The position numbers were made by a program, and so were the translations under genes. Positions 11,337-23,844 of a stretch of 64,000 nucleotides of DNA are shown here, one piece after another. The notes beneath the pieces are model-generated. The model worked only from the letters and a program-made list of their open reading frames with translations. It had not been told where the DNA came from and did no database searches. The stretch comes from Bretschneidera sinensis (taxonomy: Eukaryota > Streptophyta > Magnoliopsida > Brassicales > Akaniaceae), in NCBI GenBank assembly GCA_023935145.1, contig CM043698.1:74571001-74635000 (forward strand), written 5' to 3'. The first letter of the stretch is position 1. The number at the start of each line of letters is the position of its first letter.

Positions 11337-12774
11337 ATGGCCACCGCAGTTCTTCTTCGCTCAATCAGACGCCGTGATGTCGCCTCGGCCCCTCTCTCCG
11401 CTTATAAATGCGTACGTTTCGAATCATTTTTAAGTTATCAACAGATCGTTTTTAAACGTTTCGTTTTGTCGGTTTGCTTTGATCTATCTGCATTAGATGT
11501 GATTCATTGAGAATTTTTTTAATCAGGGTGTGTTTTGTTCATGGAAAGTTTAGGAAAATGAAAACGAAATGGTTCTTTTTTATACTTTTTTATGGGTGTG
11601 GTTTTCCCTAGCTTGGACCGTAGAAAAGCTTATTTTTTCTTTTGATGAATCTGGATATTGTTTTTGCGTTTTGTATGCTCCGTTTGGATGTCGGGGAAGT
11701 TTATGAAATCAAGAGGAGATATGAGATTTTATTTTGGAACGGTTGATTTAGAGCTCTGTTTATAGTTGGATTCAATGAATCAGGGATGGATGAATTCTTT
11801 AAGGTTCTTATTGTTTGAAAATCTGTAAGTGACAAAATTGCAGATTGTTATTCTGTATGAAATACATTCAACCCTAGTGTTAAGTGATATTTCGATGTTT
11901 ATTACTGCATTTAAACTTACACTTGGCTTTGCAAGAACTGGCTGCTCATAAATTTTCTAGTGCTGTATAATTGATATACTAAAGTTACACACAAAAAGTT
12001 CAGTGAGTGGGTTGTGGAATAAAATGCAATTCTTTCTTACTCTTTTTAATGATTCTTCAGTTAACCAGCAATGTGAAGCCATCTTGGAGTGCTTCTCATC
12101 TGGGTAATAAATGGGCAAGTTTGTCTAGAGCTTTCAGGTATGTGTTCAGTTTCTATGACTTGGACCTGTTGCAACTTTTCTTATGATTGTATGTAACTCT
12201 GGGTAATTTTTATTTTTTGCAGTTCAAAACCTGCTGGGAATGATGTTATTGGTATTGACTTGGGTACCACCAACTCATGTGTTGCAATCATGGAGGGGAA
12301 GGTAAGAATGAGAGCCTTCTGAATGATTTTTGCCGCCTTCAATTTTGATGGTTTTGGATGTACTGTGTTCATATCTGATTGATTATGATGCTGTTACAGA
12401 ATCCCAAAGTTATTGAGAATTCTGAAGGTGCCCGAACCACACCATCTGTTGTAGCCTTTAACCAAAAGGGTGAGCTTCTCGTTGGTACCCCGGCCAAACG
12501 TCAGGCTGTCACTAACCCTACGAACACGGTATTTGGAACCAAGCGTCTAATTGGTAGACGATTTGATGATCCCCAAACACAAAAAGAAATGAAGATGGTT
12601 CCATACAAAATAGTTAAGGCTCCAAATGGAGATGCATGGGTTGAAGCTAATGGACAAATGTATTCTCCGAGCCAAATCGGAGCATTCATTCTGACCAAGA
12701 TGAAAGAAACTGCTGAGGCGTACCTTGGAAAATCGGTTTCAAAAGCTGTCATCACTGTCCCGGCTTACTTCAAT

Positions 12775-12806
<32 letters not shown>

Positions 12807-14500
12807 TAGAATTGCAGGCCTTGATGTGCAGAGAATCATCAATGAACCCACTGCTGCTGCACTCTCTTATGGTATGAACAACAAGGAGGGCCTGATTGCA
12901 GTGTTTGATCTTGGTGGTGGGACCTTTGATGTCTCGATATTGGAGATCTCAAATGGGGTTTTTGAGGTGTAAATCCACTGTTGCTTTGTTAGAGTTTTCC
13001 ATTTCTTTATATAGGAAATTCTTGCTAAAAATCTTCCTTTTAATATTGCTACTAATTATCCCATCTAACCCAGGTGAAATCAACAAATGGTGACACATTC
13101 TTGGGAGGAGAGGACTTTGACAATGCTCTCTTGGACTTCTTAGTTAGTGAATTCAAGAGGACTGAGGGAATTGATCTTGCAAAGGATAGGCTTGCCTTGC
13201 AGAGGCTTCGAGAAGCAGCTGAAAAGGCTAAAATTGAGCTCTCCTCAACATCCCAAACTGAAATTAATCTGCCTTTTATCACAGCTGATGCTTCTGGTGC
13301 AAAGCATTTGAATATCACGCTGACCAGATCAAAGTTTGAAAGTTTGGTAAATCACCTGATTGAGAGGACTAGGACTCCATGTAAAAACAGTCTTAAAGAT
13401 GCTGCTGTGTCTACCAAAGACATTGATGAGGTTCTTCTTGTTGGAGGGATGACCCGAGTACCTAAGGTACAAGAAATTGTTGCAGAGATCTTTGGGAAGA
13501 GCCCAAGCAAAGGTGTCAATCCTGATGAGGCAGTTGCCATGGGAGCTGCAATTCAGGGTGGCATTCTTCGCGGTGATGTTAAAGAGTTGCTCCTTCTGGA
13601 CGTCACTCCTCTGTCACTAGGCATTGAGACACTGGGTGGTATCTTCACGAGGCTTATCAACCGAAACACGACCATTCCCACGAAGAAGAGCCAGGTATTT
13701 CCTTGCTAAAATTCAGGGTTCTACATTTACTCTAATATTTTAAGCAAAGCATATAATTGGACAAATGGAGGTTTAGTATATATTGTCTTGGCTAGTGTAA
13801 AGGGGTCTGCTATACTCTACTTTCTGCTAGTCATGATTTGGAGGTTGTCTTATTGTTGGTTCTTTGTTCTCAGGTATTCTCAACAGCGGCTGACAACCAG
13901 ACTCAGGTTGGTATCAAGGTGCTTCAAGGTGAGCGTGAAATGGCAACTGACAACAAGCTCCTGGGAGAATTTGAGCTTGTTGGTATTCCACCCGCTCCAA
14001 GAGGCTTGCCTCAGATTGAAGTGACATTTGATATTGATGCCAATGGAATTGTCACCGTCTCCGCCAAGGACAAGGCTACCGCGAAAGAACAACAGATTAC
14101 AATCCGCTCTTCTGGAGGACTCTCAGAAGATGAAATTGATAAGATGGTTAAGGAAGCGGAAATGCATTCCCAGAGGGATCAAGAAAGAAAGGCTTTGATT
14201 GACATAAAAAATAGTGCAGACACCACTATTTACAGCATAGAGAAAAGCTTAAGTGAATATAGGGACAAGATTCCTGGTGAAGTTGCAAAAGAGATTGAGG
14301 ATGTTATTGCAGATTTAAGGACGGCAATGTCTGGTGACAACATTGAGGAGATCAAGTCCAAGGTAGATGCTGCTAACAAAGCTGTTTCCAAGATTGGACA
14401 ACACATAGCTGGTGGTTCTGGTGGTGATTCCTCCTCTTCGGGAGGTTCTCAGGGTGGCGACCAGGCTCCTGAGGCAGAATATGACGAGGTGAAGAAATGA
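11337..14500 (+). CDS. mtHSC70: Mitochondrial heat shock protein 70 (Hsp70/DnaK family)
   Basis: ATP-driven chaperone of the mitochondrial matrix, working with J-proteins and GrpE in import and folding. Six exons: 11337-11411, 12061-12137, 12223-12301, 12400-12966, 13074-13694, 13874-14500; all GT-AG, joining to 681 residues. Residues 1 to about 50 are Arg/Ser-rich with few acidic residues and end in 'SLSRAFSSKP', a mitochondrial presequence. The ATPase domain has GIDLGTTN (61-68), [11 protein letters not shown] (about 246-256) and [11 protein letters not shown] (from 386). The substrate domain follows '[15 protein letters not shown]'. The end is a Gly/Ser-rich tail, then EAEYDEVKK, as in plant mtHsc70 rather than the EEVD of cytosolic forms. 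The linker, the lid and all signature residues are present. The ATG was chosen over one 15 bases upstream because [12 protein letters not shown] starts the presequence. Antisense open frames over the exons are shadows. Confidence 0.97.
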
Positions 14501-15169
14501 TATCATGTAGTTAGTTAGCCAGCCAGCTTTGTTCGATGTTTCTTGATAGAGGCTCTAAGCTGCGGCTAAAAATGATCTCTTATTATTATTGCACTTAAGT
14601 AGGATATATGGTTTTTTGCGGTTTTGTGTCCAAATATTGGAGGCTTCAGTATCAAAATCCGGGCCCTTTATCTGTATGGTTAACATAATTTTTTTTCTGA
14701 AACTGAATTCAAAGTTTTGCTAATCTGTGCTATGTTGTGCAAGCGTCTTACGCGCAGACTTGTACTAAGAACTTCCTACTTGTGTCTTGAAGAAGTGACA
14801 GAAGCCACTGTTGCCTTTGGAGTATATATTGGGCTGTTTATTTTGGGACAAATTGGTTTATTCTACGAGTTTCTTGATTTTACAAAATATTTAATTAAGG
14901 TTTATTAGATCAAATAAATCTGAGTATATGTCAGTGGACTAGTGACGTGTAATAAACTTTTAATACTACTAATTTTTAATAGTATCATGTGGTTAGCATT
15001 TTACTAATTTAGGTTCTCCTGTTTTAAATTTTTTTAGTACGAGTATCCCGTTATTCTGTTAGCACGTAAGTTTACAGTAAAAAGAGAGTTTTTAGCTCTA
15101 GCGAAGTGTTTATTTATCTTAATTTCATCTTCAGTTTCATTTTCTCAACTCGATGTAATCAAGGGGAAG
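14501..15169. other. 3' UTR of mtHSP70 and intergenic sequence
   Basis: The stop TGA is at 14,498-14,500 and a T-rich UTR-like stretch follows. From about 14,930 the sequence is AT-rich intergenic with no recognisable feature. Confidence 0.5.
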
Positions 15170-15882
15170 AGTCTTCTATCCATCTCCTTTGTGATTGCCA
15201 AACTTCTGTAAAGGATGGGTGTTGACCTATTGTTCCCCCTCTCCTCAATTGTCTAAAGCTTGTTCGTGGTGACGTTTTATTTTTCCACAAGCTTGTTGGG
15301 ATATTTGGTGTTGGCGGAATGGCATCGTTTTTTAGCCTAATTTTCTTTGGCCATCAGATGTTATTAAGACTACCTGTTCCGGACTGATGAAAATGCTCGA
15401 GCTCTGCTAATGGGCCTTTCAAAGATGAAAAATGAACTTTTGTCAGTTGGAAAGCGCCTCCTCACAGCTATGTGAAGCTTAACACTGATGGAGCGTGGTT
15501 GGTGACAGGGCTGGGGGCGGTGGTCTAATCAGAAATGAAACGGGTGGAGGGGTTTGTCCTGAATCTGGGATTTGCATCCGTTATTATGGCCAAGTTCTGG
15601 GCTTTATTTCATGGCCTTCAACTGGCCAAGTCCTTCGGTTTTACTAGGGTGCTATGTGAAGTTGATTCTAAAATTTCTCAAATCCCCGCTACGAATGACC
15701 CCAATTTTGCGTTCATCACAAGCTGCAGAGACATTATTTACAGCTCTTGGGAGTGTTCGGTGTCTCACATTTTCCGTGAAGCTAACCACTGTGTTGATTG
15801 GGTAGCCTCCCAAGCTCTTGCTTATGCCAGATGGGTTACAATTCTAAATGGCGCGCCCCCAGCGCCTCTTCTTTCTTGGTGA
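15170..15882 (+). pseudogene. LINE (non-LTR retrotransposon) 3' fragment: zinc-binding tail and RNase H
   Basis: The plus strand reads in broken frames 'LLCDCQTSVKD', a region with the tryptophan/phenylalanine pattern of the LINE zinc-binding reverse-transcriptase tail, then 'PPHSYVKLNTDGAW' (RNase H start; Asp of the metal site), 'LGFASVIMAKFWALFHGL' (expected Glu in MAELWAL is Lys), 'VLCEVDSK' and 'VSHIFREANHCVDWVA' (REAN.CAD block). This is the RVT_3-type RNase H at the C-terminus of plant L1-like elements. A stop near 15,529 and the Glu-to-Lys change make it dead. It is 5'-truncated, as is usual for LINE insertions. Confidence 0.85.
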
Positions 15883-16624
15883 ATGATATGCTTGGCCTCT
15901 GCTGGCCTAGGTTTGTGTCTTCCTTGTGAGCCTGGCTCACCCCAAAGTACCAAAAAAATTGTTGAAGCTTTAAATTTCTTATCAAATCAACTTTTTATTG
16001 TCAATCTTAGTTTCTATAATCCTAACCGAATGGTACCTAAATTAAACTTTTTAAAACACATCCAAATTAATATTGTTATACCCCAAAGTGTATGATTGAT
16101 CTAAGAGATAAGTGCATTGTTAAAATGAATTCAAGATACCCAAAACACTTATTTGCAATTCCACTAATAATTTAAGCACAAAAACACATATATCAATATA
16201 TGCGGAATGTAAAGTGCTTAAATACAAAAGAGAAGGGGATAGACATGCAAACAATGACGGTAGTGGTTTGACAATGTTAAGATCACATTTGATCCTATGT
16301 TCACTTCTTTTTAAGACATCTCAGAAGTTTCATTATAATCTCCTCGATTATAGAGTACAAAGGGTTTTACAAGCTATCCCAAACTTGATGTACGTTTTGA
16401 CGAGTTAACAATGTACATAGTGTTTTCCGAAGTTCATACAAAACATATAGAGAGTTTTGACAGGCTAACTCCTAACTTTAATTGAGTTTTACCATGAACA
16501 ATCATAACCTTCAACTAAGTTTTCACGAGATCACTTTAAACCCTCACAAAGTATATATTTTGAAGGCTAGCACTTAAAACCTTTCAATGAGTTTCTTTAC
16601 AAGAAAACTCTACTTTAAAAGATC
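15883..16624. other. Non-coding; possible old LTR remnant (about 16,085-16,620)
   Basis: The part from 16,085 has wording found in plant Copia LTRs ('AATATATGCGGAATGTAAAG', 'GACATGCAAACA', repeated short blocks ending in TTTACA/TTTTAC), but no TG...CA ends, no second copy and no coding sequence are visible. The call is weak. Confidence 0.3.
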
Positions 16625-16898
16625 GATTTTCATAAAGCTCTTATACCAAAATGTACACAATGAGAGTTGTTTTGATTTAACGGTACTAGTTGCCATTGAC
16701 CTACCCTCATTGGGTGTTTGATAGGGGGAATGCCTAACTACATGCTCCAAAATGTTAGGGCTATGGTAAATTTTGTTATTTTCTCTTTTTTTTTTTGTCT
16801 TTTTATATTTAGAAGACAAAATAAACGATCGTCCCAAATTTTTAAGGCGTGTATTTAATCTCTCTCTTTGATAGGTTCTCTTTGAATGATAGCATCAT
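16625..16898. repeat. Duplicated non-coding segment, copy 2, left half
   Basis: Matches 9820-10,095 with scattered differences and stops exactly where the MULE begins. The last nine bases, TAGCATCAT (16,890-16,898), are the left target duplication of the MULE. Confidence 0.85.
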
Positions 16899-16976
16899 GG
16901 GTAAATAATCCAAATACCCCTTGAGGTACAATATAATTGCATTTACCTCCTTTCTATATCTGTAAACTACATTGCA
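16899..16976 (+). repeat. MULE left terminal inverted repeat
   Basis: Starts GGGTAAATAATCC and ends CTACATTGCA. It matches the reverse complement of 55,487-55,564 over its full length with about 15 differences. Weaker similarity goes on inward ('TGCCCTTTTTTGCATT' against 'TGCCCTTGCATT'). Confidence 0.88.
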
Positions 16977-17642
16977 GCCCTCCACAACCTTTGTTGAAGA
17001 AATACAAACGCGAGAAGATGTTTTTGCCCTTTTTTGCATTCCCTATTATCTATTTCTTCAACTGCTATTGACTAAATAGTTGAGTTCATTTCTTACTCTA
17101 GTCTTTTTGTTTGAGAGTGTAAGAACAAGAAAAATTGAAGGGGATGTAGAGAGAGAGCGCTTGAAACCACAACCCTTTTCATCACTATCTGAGTGTAAGT
17201 TCATCATTTCTTTAACATTTCTTTTTCTTTACTCTCTTTTTACATTTATTTTTTTGGAAAAAAAAATCTTTCATTTTTTGTTTGCGATTTTGATTATAGT
17301 GTTTGTGATTTTTTTTGTTTAGGGTTTTATTTACTTCATCTACTTCCTCACCTTTCATCACAGAGAGACCAAGAAGCTGAAATCACAAAAGTAAGTTCAC
17401 ATCGTTCATTATTATGCTTCATTTAACACGATTTTTTTTTATAAAAAAATCGAAACTTTTCATATTCTGGTAAAGGATTTTGTTTGATTTTTTTTTTTAT
17501 GATTTTCCTTGGTTAGGGTTTGATTTACTTCATCTTCATCTTGTTTTTTCTAGGTTATACCCGTTACTGCATCCAAACATTATGGGTTTATACTCATATT
17601 ATTGACATGCCATATTTCTAACTTCTAGATTTATACTTGTAA
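16977..17642 (+). promoter_or_regulatory. MULE 5' region: promoter and leader of the transposase
   Basis: T-rich stretch between the left repeat and the first transposase ATG. Two sub-stretches resemble each other: 'TTTTTTTGTTTAGGGTTTTATTTACTTCATC' type sequence at 17,310-17,345 and a similar one at 17,505-17,535, which points to an internal duplication of about 195 bp. Splice-like sites are present (AAG|GTAAG-like 'AAAAGTAAGTTC' at 17,388) but cannot be tested here. Confidence 0.4.
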
Positions 17643-19295
17643 GTGGAGATAGGGGATCTTTTGTATGACCTTGTGGTTCATTTCAATGACAAATTTTTCA
17701 TGATCGCTAACATTGATCTTGATAGATACTTTTCCGGTTGTCTATTGGAGGATGTGTGTGCACTGAACAAGGAAAAACAATACTGCAACTCTGAGAACAT
17801 ACTAAATTTTGACATTCCCAACACTATAATTAGCATGGAGGTATGTAACGATGATGATGTATTGAGCATGTTTGCAATGCACTGTGACTATGAGTCGAGC
17901 ATGATACACATAAATGTTTATTTCAACCCAATTAAAACACTTATAAGTCCTCTTCACAACTCACTATTTGGGTCAAATTTCTCTGTAGGTGAGTCATCTA
18001 GAAGTGTACCTTAACCACAAGACCTTACAGTAGATCATGATGATGAAATAATGAGTGACATATATGTGTCTAGTGATGACTATAGTGAATGAAAACCCTA
18101 AAAGTAACAGTGATAGTGATTACTATGATGAACTTATTTCAGAACACGAGAGTGATGATTTGTTTGAATATAATAGTAATCAAGATTATGAAAGGGATGT
18201 CTAGGGGTCTGATATTGAGGAAGTTTATATGGAGAGAGGCAATATGGGTATGACATTTAACCCAGATGAGGGTGGGCATGTTCATTTAGAAAAGAGCTTG
18301 TTATTTGTTGACATTGATCATTTTAGGACTGTTTTAAGGGACTTTGCTAACAAAGAAGGTTTTGAACTTAATAGGATTAATAATGAGAAGGAAAAGGTAA
18401 CATGTTAGTGTATGGCAGAGGGTTGCCCTTGGTATATCCATGCATCACCTACTTCTGATGGTAAAACATTATAGGTTAAGTCCTATGTACATGAGCACAA
18501 CTGTGTTAAGGTTACTATAAACAAAAAAGCCACAGTATTTTGAATAGCTAAAAAACTTGAACACCAACTAAGGGCTGATCTTAATATGAAATATGAAAGC
18601 ATAAGGGATGAGTTGCAGTCTAGGTATGATATTAATCAGATAAGTGTGAGTATATTGTATAGGACTTGAAGGATTTCATAAGGTGAACATGAAGGTTTGA
18701 ACAGTAAGCCTTATGTTAGGATTCTATAGTACAATGACTTGATTATATATACCAATCCTGGTATTCTTGTATGATAGGGTTGAACTTGATATACCACCAA
18801 TATTTATGAGTATTTTTATTTGTTTTGATGCATGTAAGAAATTATTTATAGAGGAATGTAGATCATTCATATGGATGCCACCTCAAGGGACCTCTTGGTG
18901 GTATTCTGTTGACTCGTGTATATCTAGATGGAAACAAAGGGTTATTGCATGTTGCCTTTTCTATTGTTGAATCTAAATGCAGGGACAGTTGGGATTATTT
19001 CTTATCAATGCTTGATGATACTTTTACTGTAGAAGCAATTCAATCCCATTGGCCTTGATGTTAGATAAATAGAAGGTACATGTCAATGTCTTTACAATTT
19101 TGTAATACATAAGTTTATTTCTTCTTTTTATTATTGTTTACTTGTCCACTAACATATTTGCTCTTATTTTTATATGTAAAGGGACTTTGTGAAGCTATTA
19201 ATGAGGTGATGGCCCATGCTATTCATAAGCATTGTTGTAGGCATCTTTACAACAACTTCAAAAGGCAGTTTCGTGGTGTGCAATTGAAATAAGAC

Positions 19296-20428
19296 TGTTG
19301 ACCCGTATTTGATTTTAATAATGACAAAACACTACTCTAATTGCACTAACAGTTTTATCTAAGTGTTTAAGCGGTAAAAGCATTCAGCACTGAAACAAGA
19401 TGCAAGAACTCAACGCAATTCAGACACCAAAACAAGATAGAAGATCTAGAATAGGCATTAAAGTAACTGAAATAATTATAAATCTCTTATATTTAATTAC
19501 ATAGCTTGATCTGTAGCTCAATTTACAAAAGAATTTTACAAAACCAAAATACAAAAGTTTCTAAGTCAAAAACTATTTTTGAAAAAGGAAAACTGAGTTG
19601 GAGGTCAAGCCAGTCAACTGGGTCCATATACCAATCGACTAGTAACTGGGACAGAAAGTTCTCAGTCGGCTTGTGCTTAGGACCCAGTCAATTGGTACTC
19701 TCCCTTGGCCTAAAAAGTGAAAATTCTCACTTGACCCAGTCGACTGGTACAATGACCCAATCAATTGGTAATTCAAAAATATGACTGTTTAAGATGCAGG
19801 ACTTGAGCATTTAATGCTCCAAACCTACCAAGTCTGTGTCAAACGGCCAAATTGATTCAAGGTTATATAAACCCACTTCAATGAGCATTTAAAACAAGTA
19901 TAGAACACATTCAATTCATAAGATAACTCATTAATTCTCAAAAGCTTTGAAATATTTATTGTTGAGCCATTCTTCAAGCTCGATCTTGAAAAAGAGATAT
20001 TGTTCATTTGTAAAAGCACTTATTGCTATCTCTATACTATTCACTTTACAGCAAATTTCGTTTATTGTAAAGGGAAAAAGTTGGTATAACTCTTAGAGTG
20101 TTTAGGATTAAACACTTCATTGTAACTTCCGTGAGGAAGAGATCAGTCGTAAGGTTTGTGCAACACTCATGAAGTTGTACGACTAAAGTTTTAGTGGATT
20201 ACTTCAAGGAGGTTCCTTGAAGAGAGTGGACATAGGGTCGAAAGGAATCCGATATTGTCGAACAACTATAAACAGAATTTGCACTTTCTCTTCCTTAAAC
20301 TCTTTACTTTCAAGCTTATTATTTGATTGGGTGTTTTGTGTATTTAATTGTTTTAAAAACTTGCAAATTAATCTAATTTTTTTAAAAAATCTAATTCACC
20401 CCCTCTTTGGTTTGAACCTCGATTTACA
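19296..20428 (+). repeat. Copia A 5' LTR, with a phased dyad array
   Basis: 1133 bp, TGTTGACCCG to GATTTACA. Six dyad units related to CCAGTCGACTGG start at 19,610, 19,631, 19,662, 19,684, 19,736 and 19,757 (steps 21, 31, 22, 52, 21). A TATA box TATATAA lies at 19,864-19,870, about 100 bp after the array, so the array is in U3 where LTR enhancers lie. The LTR differs clearly from the 3' LTR (1159 bp, eight units), so the insertion is not recent. Confidence 0.92.
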
Positions 20429-20430
20429 AT

Positions 20431-20442
20431 TGGTATCAGAGC
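20431..20442 (+). other. Primer-binding site (initiator tRNA-Met) of Copia A
   Basis: TGGTATCAGAGC, two bases after the LTR end; complementary to the 3' end of plant initiator tRNA-Met. Confidence 0.9.
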
Positions 20443-20483
20443 TTTATACTCAATTTCAGGCTTAAAATCCTTGAGTTGATCCG

Positions 20484-22524
20484 ATGGCATCAAACAGCTA
20501 TACCGAAGGGCATTCCCATACTAGGCCTCCTTTGTTCAATGGCTCCAACTATAACTATTGGAAAAATAGATGAAAATCTTTGTCAAATGATAAGATTACA
20601 ATTTATGGAGAGTCATTGAGAAATGACCTAGAATTCCTACAAAGGAAATAACTATTAGAGAAATCAATCATAAAATGCCTAAACTCAAAACTGAGTTCAA
20701 TGAAAATGATTGTAGAATGATGTCTCTAAATACTAGAGCCACTAGTATTTTACATTGTGCTTTAAATACTTCCAAGTATAATAAAGTTTCTGCATGTGTT
20801 TTAGCTAAGGAGATATGGGACAAACTACAAGTCACATATGAGGGCACTAGTGAAGTCAAGAAATCAAAAATCTATATGCTAGTGTCCGAGTATGAATCTT
20901 TCAAAATGTCTCCTAATAAAACAATTTCTCAAATGCACTCACATTTCATCACTATTGTTAACAGCTTAAAGTTTCTTGGTAGGAATATTGAGGAGTTTGA
21001 ACTAACAAGGAAGATCTTATGGTCTTTGTCATCCACTTAGAAAGCAAAGAAGATGGCCATCACAGAGGCCAAAAATCTCGACAAACTTGATGTCGAAACA
21101 CTTCTCGGATCACTATTGACATACAAGATGAAAGAAATGAATCTCGTTGTCAATGATGATGAGAAGAAGAAAAAGATGATTGCTTTCAAGACCTCTACAA
21201 GTAACAAAGAGGAAGAAAAAGAAGAGGAGAATGAGAGCAACAAAAAAGATGGTGAGATGACCTTAATCACCAAAAGGTTTCACAAGTTCTTGAAAAAGAG
21301 TAAGAAACCTTACACAAGGGATTCCACTCCAAAAAGGGAACCTCTTGTGTGTTACGGTTGCAAGAAACTCGACCACATCAAGGCTGATCGTACAACAACA
21401 AGCAAACCATATAAGAGCTTCAAAAAGAAAGCTATGATTGCAACCACATTGAGTGATGACGAAGAAGAAGAATATTCGGACAGTGAGGTCGGATACGAAG
21501 AGATTGCCAACCTATACTTGTTGGCAATCGACGACGAAAATGAGGTATCTAATTCTTCTCCTTATAATAATAACATTGTTAGTAGTAGTGAAGAGTTAAT
21601 TGAAGTTATAAATGAGATGCATGAAGAATTGAAGAAATTCGATTCTAGAAATGTGGCTCTCAAGAAGGAAGTTTCATCTCTTTCTACAGAGATGGAGAAC
21701 TTAAAGGAAGAAAAATAAAAACTATCTTTCATGCTTTTAAACTCTTAATGGATTTGAATAGCACTATATCTAGACTTATGCTTGGAAAAGAAAAGCTAGA
21801 TGAAGTGTCATCTAGCCAAAGATTAAATTGAGGAAAATCCGGCTTGGGTTATTCTCCATTGGAGAAGCAAAAGTCTAAAGAGACTTTGTTCATGAAAACA
21901 ACATGTTTGAATGAAGCCTCCACTTCCAAGACCTTTAGCAAGACTACAAATGCTCCTTCAATACATGCTAGTAGGTCTAAGAATGTGAATTTAAATGCAT
22001 ATACTAAAATGAAGCATCCTAGAAATACTCATGTATATATGAGGAATGATCATTCAAGGAATGCATATACTAGAAATACACTTCCTAGAAGTAATCATTA
22101 TGTGCATCATAGAAATGATATGTATACTCATAACTTGCACACCACACATGAACATCTTAGGAATTATCATTATGCGTATTCTAGAAATAATATATATGCT
22201 CACACCACAAGTGCACATCCTAGGAGCTACCATCATACATTTCCTAGAAATATCATGCATGTTCATAACTTTAATCATAGAAACATGTATCCTAGGAAAG
22301 TTAATCCAAGGGACCATAGACATGCACAATTAAGAAATCCTAGAAATTTCAATAACCATTATCCTAGGATTATGCATCATCAACATGTCTATAACTATAA
22401 AGCACCTTATAATGTTAAGAAGATATGGGTCCCTAAAGGAACCATATTTTCTAGAACTAACCCCAAAGGATCCAAGAAATTTTGGGTACCTAAGAGTGCA
22501 ATTGTGTATCCTTGTGTAATGTAG
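20484..22524 (+). pseudogene. Copia A gag
   Basis: Would form the particle shell. It starts at ATG 20,484 (MASNSYTEGHSHTRPPLFNG); the UBN2-type gag core follows (RATSILHCALNTSKYNKV, AKEIWDKLQVTYEGT). Next come an acidic/lysine-rich linker, the zinc knuckle 'CYGCKKLDHIKADR' with the last Cys changed to Arg, a coiled-coil segment (LIEVINEMHEELKKFDSRN), and a basic tail (about 21,960-22,430) with repeated '(P/S)RNxH/Y' blocks rich in His, Tyr, Asn and Arg. Stops at about 20,571, 21,038, 21,715 and 21,829 break the frame. Confidence 0.85.
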
Positions 22525-22539
22525 ATATGTCTCCACACC

Positions 22540-23146
22540 AAGCAAAAAGGTAACTATTGGTACCTTGATAGTGGATGCTCAAAGCACATGACCGGTGATC
22601 AAAGCATCTTCAAAGAGCTAACTCTAAGGGATGGTGAACACATCACCATTGAAGATAATACAAAGATAAAGATCATTGAGCATAGAAAAGTTGGTAATGA
22701 TTTCTCAACCATTGATCATGTATTATATGTGCAATGCCTTAAGCCAAATTTGCTTAGTATTAGTCAATTATGTGACAAAGGCAACAAATTCATATTTGAA
22801 ATCTCTTATTGTCTAGTTATATACATCAAGAGTAACAAGATCAAGTTTTTTTGGCTATAGACACAGAATTGTCTATATAGTTGATTTAAAATCTTTGCAT
22901 TCGAAAAATGAAAAATGTTTTCTCGCATTTAGTGAAAAACCATGGCTATGTCATTGAAGACTTGGCCATATGAATATAGATTTGCTTAAAATCATTTCAA
23001 GAAAATATTTAGTCTTTGGACTTCCAAAAATCAAATTTGAAAAAGACAAGGTATGTGATACTTGTCAAATAGGAAAACAAACTAGAATTTCCTTTAAATC
23101 AAAAAATATAGTCTTAACTACTAGACCATTAGAACTGTTTTAAATA
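22540..23146 (+). pseudogene. Copia A protease and GAG-pre-integrase fragment
   Basis: Starts with the aspartic protease block 'WYLDSGCSKHMTGD' (catalytic Asp-Ser-Gly kept), goes on through 'LKPNLLSISQLCDKGNKF' and, after a frameshift near 22,853, the zinc-binding region of integrase in broken frames (compare the intact version in Copia B, 44,973-45,350). It ends abruptly at about 23,146, where chromovirus LTR sequence begins; catalytic integrase, reverse transcriptase and RNase H are absent. Confidence 0.85.
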
Positions 23147-23844
23147 TTGATTGCATTATTGAAATGCTGGAGTGTTGTTTGTTATTGTACATTTATTTAT
23201 AAATGAATGAGTCTCACAAAGAGACAATTATGGTGAGAAAGAAACATAAAAGTATGATATGATAAGAACCATCTAAACGATAGACTTTATGCTATGAACC
23301 TCATTACGAGGTAATTATGAGATAATTGATGGTCTTAAGGTGAACCAATAAATAAGAAGAAGAGATTGATAGAGAATATGACTCATGATATGTGTAGTGA
23401 TAGTAGAATGCTATTATCAAGTTGTAGGAGATATAATTGATTACATATTGAAAGACCATTTATACAATTTGAATACTTCTAGTAAATTTAATTCACTGAG
23501 CTTGTGAAGCTCATCCCTCATTGTACAATGATTTCAAGTAGCAGGCAGGGTAAATAGTTTGGTGAGTTGAGGTTCAGACGAAATCTTTATCTATAAGCCA
23601 CGTATGTGTCCACATCCTCAGAATAATGAGAAAATAAAATAAAAATTAATTTGTAAATGTTCATGCATTTTACGTTGTATAAAATATTTAAGTCAAGATC
23701 AGAATAATGTATCTCCCTGTTGAGGAATGATGTAAAAATTTATGTTGGCGCTATTTTTCTTGTTGCATATATGTGTCGTACTAGGATTTTCAAAATATGA
23801 TAACACCGTCTCGAGGGTGGTCAACCCGGGATGGGTTGTTACAG
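23147..23844 (+). mobile_element. 5'-truncated chromovirus LTR inside Copia A
   Basis: Matches the right part of the LTR at 308-2514, from about 1683 to its end ('TTCACTGAGCTTGTGA', 'GCAGGCAGGG', 'TCCCTGTTGAGG', terminal GGTTGTTACA). The right end is the exact LTR terminus and is followed at once by the extra 3' ORF of Copia A. The left end is a break, so a deletion removed the left part of the LTR together with Copia A pol. Confidence 0.85.

Noticed and set aside
12501..14506. Antisense open frames across the mtHSP70 exons
   Set aside because: They are shadows of a highly conserved coding sequence; no independent domain or splice structure.
20429..20445. tRNA-like match (TGGTATCAGAGC)
   Set aside because: It is the primer-binding site of Copia A, complementary to a tRNA end; no tRNA gene fold is present. 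No tRNA or rRNA gene was found in the window.
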